In this document: positions 23,701-64,000 of the stretch, in pieces | Position numbering within the stretch: the first letter of the stretch is position 1 | How the letters are laid out: each line of letters opens with the position of its first letter | DNA from: Plumapathes pennacea | Lineage: Eukaryota; Cnidaria; Anthozoa; Antipatharia; Myriopathidae | Length of the DNA: 64,000 nucleotides | NCBI GenBank assembly: GCA_964036295.1 | Contig: OZ038468.1 | Span: forward strand, 16,742,683-16,806,682 | Direction of reading: 5' to 3' | The notes under the pieces: model-generated | The model's database searches: none | The model's input: the letters and a program-made list of their open reading frames with translations, nothing else | What the model was told of the DNA's origin: nothing | Program-made: the position numbers and the translations under genes

Positions 23701-26700
23701 GATTGGCATTATTTGTAAATCTAGACAATATCTAGCTTCGAACACTTTAATAACATTATACAACTCCTTATTCTTACCATATCTCAACTACTGCAATCTC
23801 ATCTGGGCTTCTACCTGCACCTCTCATATTGAACCTCTTTTTCTTTTACAAAAGAAAGCTGTTCGTTTAATCACCTTTTCCCCTTCTCGAACTCACACCA
23901 AACCCCTGTTCGTAAAGATTAACATTTTGCCCATTTACTCTATCGTTAAATTCCAAATACCTTGTTTTGTTTTTTCTCATATTAATAATTTACTACCTAC
24001 ACCTCTCTCTTCCCTCTTCCAATTCAACCTGGAATGCCATGATCATTTCACTCATGCAAGGTTTAACTTACATAAACAATTTCTTAAATATCATTTTTCA
24101 GTGCGTTTTCAAGCTCCTTCTATTTGGAACAGTCTTCCACTTTCTCTCAGAGATTCACTAACAGTCTCTATCTATAGACGCAAACTAAAGTATTTTTTTC
24201 TCCACGATGGACTGTGACTTCCCAATTATCTTACTATTTACTCTCCTAAAACACAAGGAATGTCATGCATTAATAGCATTTAGGTTTATACTCAGTTTGA
24301 CTTGTACTTTATTATAGCGTATTTAGTAAGAAATGATATGTACTTAGGTTTATATTCAGTATGACTTAACCTTCAAAGGATTATAATTTCTTTCCATTTA
24401 CTTCACTATAAAATAAGAAATGATATGTATTAAAGTTTATTAGGTATTTATAAGTATTTAGGTTTATACTCAGTTTGACTTGCACTTTATTAAAGCATAT
24501 TTAGTAAGAAACGATATGTATTTAGGTTTATATTCAGTATGACTTAATCTTCAAAGGATTGTAATTTCTTTCTAATTCCATTTACTTCACTATAAAATAA
24601 GAAATGATATGTATTTAGTATGTAGTTTACAATATGCTTAGTTCAACCTACTCTTTATAGGAATGTTAGTTTTGTTGTTGTTGTTGCTGTTAGGTTTATA
24701 TTTAATTTAATTTAATTTAATTTAATTTGCTATTTGTAATTGTAACATTGTATTTGCTGAGTGCATCACCTCTGCGATGAAACACTTAATTCAGCTGTTG
24801 ACCCCAAGCCATTTAAGCCACTGGCTTTGGCCTTACTTCTTCATGTAAATCTTTGTGTGTCATCCAATGAATAAATGAATGAAATGAATGAACTACAAAA
24901 TAAAGTAGAATAGAAGGGTGAAGAAACAGAAACAGAAAGAGATGTTGATTTAACCTGTGGGCCTTGTTCGACGTTGGCATCAAACGGATTTCCGATCACC
25001 CGCTTCTTGGCTCTCTCCACGCTTTTCTTCACGAACTCGTCATAGATCGTGTCCTGCACAAAAGTGCGTGATCCAGAACTGCACACCTGACCCTGATGAA
25101 AGAACACGGCCTCGTGTGCCTTCTCCACTGCCTCCTGCAGGTCAGTATCGGCAAACACAATGGTGGGGCTCTTTCCACCAAGCTCCAAAGTGACTCGCTT
25201 CAAGTTTGACTCTGCTGATGCTTTCTGGATAATCCTGCCGACCTGATGAACATGAAGAGATCTGCGCAGTCAACACTGAGAGAGCCCCACTAAGCTGAGT
25301 GTTTATTCCGTGTACGAGAATCGGCTTAACTACAAAATACAGTTGAAGGCTCCCGTAAAGGGACACCCTTCGGAGCTGTCCACTTACGAGAAGGTTTACC
25401 AAAGTTTGGCAGGGCTAGGGTTTAAACGGGGTTTCGTAGAGACGTCCGTAAGTATTGCAGAGCTGTCCGCTTACAAGAGTGTCCGCTTACGAAAGTGTCC
25501 ACCCAGAGAGCTTCAACTGTAATACAGTCAACTCTCTTTAAGCAGACACCTCTCTAAGGCGGACAGCATGCATATTTGGTCCTTGCCGTTTTTCCCTTGT
25601 TGCTGTGTACTGTAACTGAACCCTCTGTAAGGCGAGCACCTCTCTAAGGCGGACACCTCTCTAAGGCGGACACCTCTCTAAGGCGGACACCTTTCCGCGG
25701 TGGACACTAAACCTAGTCCCGAGGGTGTCCGCCTTAGAGAGAGTTCACTGTACTTCGGTTTGGCCCAGAAATTGCTATACTGTACATATGATGGTTCAAA
25801 GTTCAGTCAACTTACTTCAGTAGAGCCAGTGAAGGAAATCTTGTCCACATCCATGTGCTGAGCAAGAGCAGCACCAGCGGTCGGTCCATATCCTGAGATG
25901 ATGCTCACCACACCAGTAGGAAAACCAGCCTATGATAAACGAGATGGAATAATGGTATATATAGCTAGATCTCTGCATTGGATAGCCAAACGTACATTAT
26001 CCCTGTCACTCCTAAAGTGATCAACTTCCATTTTCTCTTTTCAGTCTCACCAGAAACATATCATACAGTACGGAGAACTTAGTTTTTGACACTTGTTCAG
26101 ATGACAGCTGACTTAACTCTCACTACATCACTTATGCATTTTATTCTTGAGTGGGAGTGAAAGGGGTACAAAGTCCATTAAATTCTCTTGCATTTTTAAA
26201 TATATCTCCTTAGAATGATCAAATTCAAATTTCTCTTTTTGTTGTCCCACCAGGGGATGTTATACAGTAAGGAGAAGTTGGCATTCGATAGCTTAGTTTA
26301 GACAAAAGTTGATGAAGTGATCAATTCTCTCTTTGTCATTCATACAAATTCTTTATATAGTGGTTAGGAGAATTACTACAACAACCAAAAGGCTCAGAAG
26401 GGAAAGGGTTAATGAATGAAGTACAGTAGAACCCTGCTATCTTAACCCTTTCACTCCCAAGCTCAAAACACAGATTCTCTCAACCTCTTAAAAAGAAAAT
26501 GTATGAGTGATGTAGTGAGAATTGATAGTTTAATCACCTTTCATCTTAGCAAACTATCAAAAGCCAAGTTCTCCCTACTGTATCATATATGTTTCTGGTG
26601 AGAAACTGAAGGAGAAAATCGAAGTTGGTCACTCTTGGGAGTGAAAGGGTTAAACTCTAAAGGGAAGCAAGAAATAGTTCGAGATAACAGGGTTTACCAA

Positions 26701-28092
26701 GGGAAATAATTTCTACCAAGTTCATTTCTAAGGAAAATTGGATTCCATTTGAGATAGCAGAAGTTCAAGATAACCGAGTTCAAGATAGCGGGGTTCTAGT
26801 ACTAAACCCATTCTCACCTCTTTAAACAGTGACGCAACATATAATGCAGAAAGCGGCGTCTGTTCTGCTGGTTTTACAATGACCACATTCCCACATGCAA
26901 GTGCTGGGGCAAGCTTGAGCCCTGCCATGTTCAGCGGGAAGTTCCATGGGACGATTCCTCCGACCACACCCACTGGTTCGTGTCGTGTGTACACAAAGTG
27001 TGGACCATCTGAAGTCATGGCAAAACAAAAATTGTCAGCAGTTTACAAACAAATTCCACAAAATCCTAATCTTTTCTTACCAGCAGGGATAGTTTTCCCT
27101 TGTATTTTGTCTGCCCAACCAGCATAGTATCTAAATATGCCTATTGTCCCCAGCATGTCATCCACTGCATCTGCGAAAAGCTTGCCTCCATCTAAAGTTT
27201 CTATGCTCTGTGTACAATGAAATAGAAGCAGATTATAGGAGCATATAGAAGAGAATAGCCATACACCTAGTGGATCTGTCAATAAACCATTATTATTATT
27301 TTATTATTATTAAATAGAAATCTATTTTTATCTTGTAACCTAATACACATCCATACCGAGAACAAATCAATTTGTCTGTTAGAACACAAAGTTGCACTAT
27401 ACCGCCAAGTAATCAATGTCTCTCTCAATCAAATCAGCCACTTTGTAGAGCAGCTTTCCTCTTTCAGAGGCATCCATGGTCCTCCAAGGGCTTCCTTCCT
27501 TAAAGGCATCCCTGGCAGCTTTGACTGCCAGATCAACATCAGCCTAGGAGAAGCAACAGCATGCAGCTCTTCAGTCCATCATTACTGTGTTACACTGGAC
27601 AGAGGATGATGTGTTCTCCACTGTAGTACAAACCTTGTCTCCTTCTGCGACTTCACAGATCTTTTCTCCTGTGCATGGATTGATTGTGGGAAATGTTTTC
27701 CCACTCACAGCATCAACAAATTCATTGTTGATAAAGAGCTGAAAGGGAAAAAAGAAAGCATAACATCATGATTATAGCCAGGTGGCTGTGGGGAAGAAAT
27801 TAAGGTGGCTGGGGGAGGGTGTGATTTTGATATGGTATAACAAATATAGGAATAGGCTATGAATCTTAGGGAACAGTTCTGAAAAATGGTAAGGAGAATC
27901 ACACTTTTTAGTCTAAACAGGGACTCCCCGTCCCACCACCTTCCCTTGAATTACACTTTTTAGTCTGAATGGGGACTTCCCCCCACGATCCCTTGAGCAT
28001 CTGTTGTCTGGCTATGACCGAGAACTTGACAGTACCTTGGTGTATTTTATTGTTGGATTCTGGGTTGGCTGATGAGCTCTTTCCTCGCTCAT
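17705..28092 (-). CDS. Cytosolic aldehyde dehydrogenase, ALDH1A/ALDH2-like
   Basis: The enzyme oxidises aldehydes (possibly retinal) to acids with NAD+. Eleven coding exons in transcript order make 1,479 bp, 492 codons (human ALDH1A1 501): 28092-28036, 27738-27634, 27543-27403, 27207-27081, 27008-26818, 25929-25816, 25242-24955, 19508-19344, 19151-18994, 18195-18121, 17762-17705. All boundaries are GT-AG and in phase. Catalytic Cys299 (GQVC) and general base Glu265 (LELGGKSP) are 34 residues apart, as in the family; FTGSTE, PWNFP and FGPV are present. The N-terminus MSEERAHQ has no obvious mitochondrial presequence, so a cytosolic form is likely. An acceptor (CTACAG at 28099-28104) just upstream of the ATG implies a non-coding first exon I could not find. 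The protein ends EVKTVRVRI, without the usual short tail. The ALDH1A versus ALDH2 subfamily cannot be settled by eye. Confidence 0.94.
17852..17878 (+). repeat. Poly(A) run next to a GGGGAGG tract
   Basis: An A-run of more than 20 follows a G-rich stretch (GGGGGGAGGGGTGGGGG). It lies in the last ALDH intron. On the ALDH sense strand it reads as a T-run followed by a C-rich tract. Confidence 0.85.
18250..18568. mobile_element. ~318-bp MITE with GAGC-GTTTTCGGATGACTG ends
   Basis: The left end TAGAGCGGTTTTCGGATGAC (continuing TGTCGAAA) is complementary to the right end TTTCGACAGTCATCCG (continuing AAAACGGCTCTA). The interior holds repeated CCAAAAC and CCAAACGC motifs and ATTGG boxes. It lies in the ALDH intron between exons 18994-19151 and 18121-18195. 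The superfamily is not determined. Confidence 0.7.
18669..18800. repeat. One-ended copy of the GGCCCGGTT MITE
   Basis: AGGCCCGGTTGTTCGAAAAC followed by GATTAGCTAATCCAGGATTA matches one end of the element at 10870-11110. The opposite end is not recognisable. Confidence 0.5.
20040..20495 (+). pseudogene. LINE ORF1 remnant (L1-ORF1p-like)
   Basis: The open frame holds the conserved RRM/C-terminal-domain block of ORF1 proteins: VRIFGIPE, then [11 protein letters not shown], then [11 protein letters not shown] and RRLLKENK. The coiled-coil stretch upstream ([10 protein letters not shown] at about 20170-20200) is in a different frame, so at least one frameshift separates the two parts. Such proteins bind LINE RNA as trimers. 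Confidence 0.7.
20928..22435 (+). pseudogene. LINE ORF2 N-terminal part: PHD finger and endonuclease
   Basis: A PHD-like zinc finger starts ORF2 (Cys residues in YPCSACHF and [13 protein letters not shown], closing with WYCSSC). Next comes an exonuclease/endonuclease/phosphatase domain with [22 protein letters not shown] and the final SDHLPV. There is a frame change near 21440 and a stop near 21666, so the product is not made intact. PHD fingers in this position are known from some CR1-group LINEs. Confidence 0.75.
22808..24217 (+). pseudogene. LINE ORF2 reverse transcriptase part
   Basis: RT motifs appear in order: [56 protein letters not shown] and the catalytic FADDT near 23394. These are followed by the thumb and C-terminal region with FLGIII and [13 protein letters not shown] stop at about 23534 and an adjoining frame change near 23700 break the frame. 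Upstream at 22436-22807 more stops separate it from the endonuclease. Confidence 0.8.
25338..25521. mobile_element. Tc1/mariner-type MITE, TACAGTTGAAG ends
   Basis: The left end TACAGTTGAAGGCTCCCGTA and the right end AGAGAGCTTCAACTGTA form the terminal repeats. CAGT directly after TA is the usual Tc1/mariner start. Inside, GTCCACTTACGAGAAG and GTCCGCTTACAAGAGTG alternate. This intact copy serves as the empty-site reference for the element at 29642-34826. It lies in an ALDH intron. Confidence 0.7.
25523..25752. mobile_element. pogo-like MITE with tripled internal motif
   Basis: Ends TACAGTCAACTCTCT and AGAGAGAGTTCACTGTA flank an interior where CACCTCTCTAAGGCGGA is repeated three to four times in tandem. 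It abuts the MITE at 25338-25521 with only one base between them, so TA target sites are shared or adjacent. Confidence 0.7.
26000..26172 (+). mobile_element. piggyBac-type MITE copy, shortened
   Basis: The family body runs from CTGTCACTCCTAAAGTGATC to GAGTGGGAGTGAAAGGGG. Both terminal repeats are mutated and an internal piece is missing. It is the first of three copies in the ALDH intron at 25930-26817. Confidence 0.7.
26205..26412 (+). mobile_element. piggyBac-type MITE copy, diverged
   Basis: The copy is more diverged (GAATGATCAAATTCAAATTT ... CTCAGAAGGGAAAGGG) but has a right TTAA at 26409-26412. It is the second of three copies in this intron. Confidence 0.65.
26442..26653 (-). mobile_element. 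piggyBac-type MITE, complete, reverse orientation
   Basis: Terminal repeats CCCTTTCACTCCCAAG and CTTGGGAGTGAAAGGG are both intact. TTAA lies on each side, at 26442-26445 and 26650-26653. The interior is the reverse complement of the copy at 35022-35232. The TTAA duplication and CCC start are the hallmark of piggyBac elements. Third copy in this ALDH intron. Confidence 0.85.
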
Positions 28093-29300
28093 TGTGCACC
28101 TGTAGCAATGAGAATACAAGCGGATTTGTACAACTAGCCTGAATTCCACAACTGGGGACCCCAACTGAATTCAGGCTATTGGATCGCACCAGTATTAGTG
28201 CCTTCCCTACGCTACTCTTCCCGCGTACTTATATGAGGCTATATTACACGGGAAAGCGTTACAAATTTCTTGAATATGTCACTCGAAAATTGCGTGACTC
28301 GCTCAGTCTATATGGTCTTGAAAGCAACTGCATCTGGGTACAATGGAGTCTCTGGTGTAAAAAAACTTCAAAGTCACTAACCAAAGTCCGATATTTAAGT
28401 AAATCAGACGGCTCTAAAGTTAAGTCAGACAACAAAGCCAGACCTCTCCGTTTCTGGATTTCGCAACAGCGCCTGATTCTGAGCGGTTTAGTCTCTACAG
28501 TTGAACACGTCAATGGGGTTTCTAAATAACAAAACTAGTGATTCAGCACGAATGAAGAGTATTAAACAAGCGAAGAAAACAAAAGAGAAGCTCTGCAGAC
28601 ATTTCGGACGTTTACAGATCGACTAGAGACAATAGATGTTTCACCCACCTTGCCGACTGTAAAACACTCGGATCCGAGCAGGACTCGGACCTACTAAGTG
28701 CTTGTGTGAAAGCCTGGGCACAGAGGTTGTATTACATGAAGTGCGATCTCACCAAGAGTTGTCAAGAAGTATTTCCGGCTGTTTGGGATTCACTTTCTGT
28801 AAAATAAAGGTAGGGTCAGCAGAAGAATTTAAGACGTTTCTTGCAGTGTACATTCATTCTCTCTTCCGTATACCACGTTATTAATAACTGAGCGCCTTCA
28901 GCAGTGTTCCATATAGTGTCAGTCAAGCAGTGAGTTCCCCGTTTGACTGAGATCATTGGCGCCGGCTTTGCGGTCGTCGCCGGCGACCAGCTGCTCATGA
29001 TATAGCAAATTACCAAGCAAAAGTGGTGTATGTTGGGGGAGAGAGATGTTGTATTGCGTGTGCGGAATAAAACGTATCTGCAGATGTACGAAAATAGTGT
29101 ACCTTGATATCCGTAGGAAATATGATTTACCTACAGTTGCTGCTTCAATTGAAGGAAACCAAATTTCAGTTCTTCGTTTTTTATCTTTCAGGTGTTTTAG
29201 TGGCTGTCTGTGTTTACGTTTTGAAAATTGTCCGTCACGTACTCCCTGAGCAAGCGGCAGTGGCTTACTTTCTTGTGTAGGTCGTGCTGTCAACACAGTG
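28093..29300. promoter_or_regulatory. Divergent region between ALDH gene and UBA6
   Basis: About 1.2 kb separates the two start codons, so it should hold both promoters, 5' UTRs and a non-coding first ALDH exon. Visible structure includes an inverted repeat at 28137-28178 (AGCCTGAATTC facing GAATTCAGGCT) just upstream of the ALDH acceptor. There is also a GC-rich patch near 28960-28990 (GGCGCCGG and CGTCGCCGGCGACC). No coding region was recognised; short open frames here resemble nothing known. Confidence 0.4.

Positions 29301-64000
<34,700 letters not shown>

Larger units (their letters stand above)
19630..24895 (+). mobile_element. CR1/L2-type LINE, inactive, antisense in ALDH intron
   Basis: The element occupies nearly all of the 5,446-bp ALDH intron at 19509-24954. 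In order it contains a Lys/Asp/Asn-rich low-complexity lead-in, an ORF1-like region, a PHD-type zinc finger, an apurinic-type endonuclease and a reverse transcriptase. A roughly 650-bp 3' UTR follows, with a TTTAA microsatellite (24698-24729) and a terminal ATGA-type short repeat (about 24863-24893). Ends in short tandem repeats instead of poly(A) are typical of CR1/L2 elements. Stops and frameshifts interrupt both ORFs. The 5' boundary is an estimate. Confidence 0.85.

Noticed and set aside
28179-29016. Short open frames between the ALDH gene and UBA6
   Set aside because: No domain, no splice-compatible partner and opposing frames overlap. They look like chance frames in a promoter region, although a small unannotated exon cannot be excluded.

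Overview
The window is nuclear DNA of a multicellular animal. Genes are split by many GT-AG introns, the proteins align almost end to end with vertebrate orthologues, and introns are full of small DNA transposons, a tRNA-derived SINE and a CR1/L2-type LINE. The mix of A+T-rich non-coding sequence, vertebrate-like intron-rich genes and abundant MITEs suggests an anthozoan cnidarian, perhaps a stony coral. That assignment is inference.

Layout: (1) 2125-3015, minus strand: an intronless two-RRM SR splicing factor. (2) 3230-16772, plus strand: the complete mitochondrial Lon protease gene (LONP1), 23 coding exons and 971 codons, sharing a 214-bp divergent promoter with the SR gene. (3) 17705-28092, minus strand: a complete cytosolic ALDH1A/ALDH2-like aldehyde dehydrogenase gene, 11 coding exons and 492 codons, convergent with LONP1 and carrying a decayed 5-kb LINE in antisense in its seventh coding intron. 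(4) 29301 to the right edge, plus strand: the first 16 coding exons (462 codons) of UBA6, a ubiquitin-activating E1 enzyme, divergent from the ALDH gene. All exon joins listed keep the reading frame. The four genes are housekeeping genes with no evident shared pathway.

The most unusual part is the repeat content of UBA6. Intron 1 holds a 5,185-bp transposon-like element with roughly 250-bp terminal inverted repeats, a 3-bp target duplication and an interior of about 88 copies of a 53-bp unit that is itself mostly a palindrome. Intron 8 is about 22.3 kb, and almost all of it is a single-orientation minisatellite of a roughly 28-bp unit (about 780 copies by length) with kilobase-scale higher-order duplications. 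Introns 4, 7 and 14 carry a trinucleotide array, a degenerate pentanucleotide array and an 84-bp minisatellite. The exons on both sides still splice in frame.

Small transposons recur across the window: a roughly 203-bp piggyBac-type MITE with TTAA target sites, Tc1/mariner (pogo-like) MITEs beginning CAGT next to TA, a PIF/Harbinger-like MITE with TAA duplications, and several foldback elements. One interrupted MITE copy provides an empty-site comparison for the large intron 1 element. The many long open frames inside the arrays are by-products of repeat units without stop codons and are not annotated as genes.
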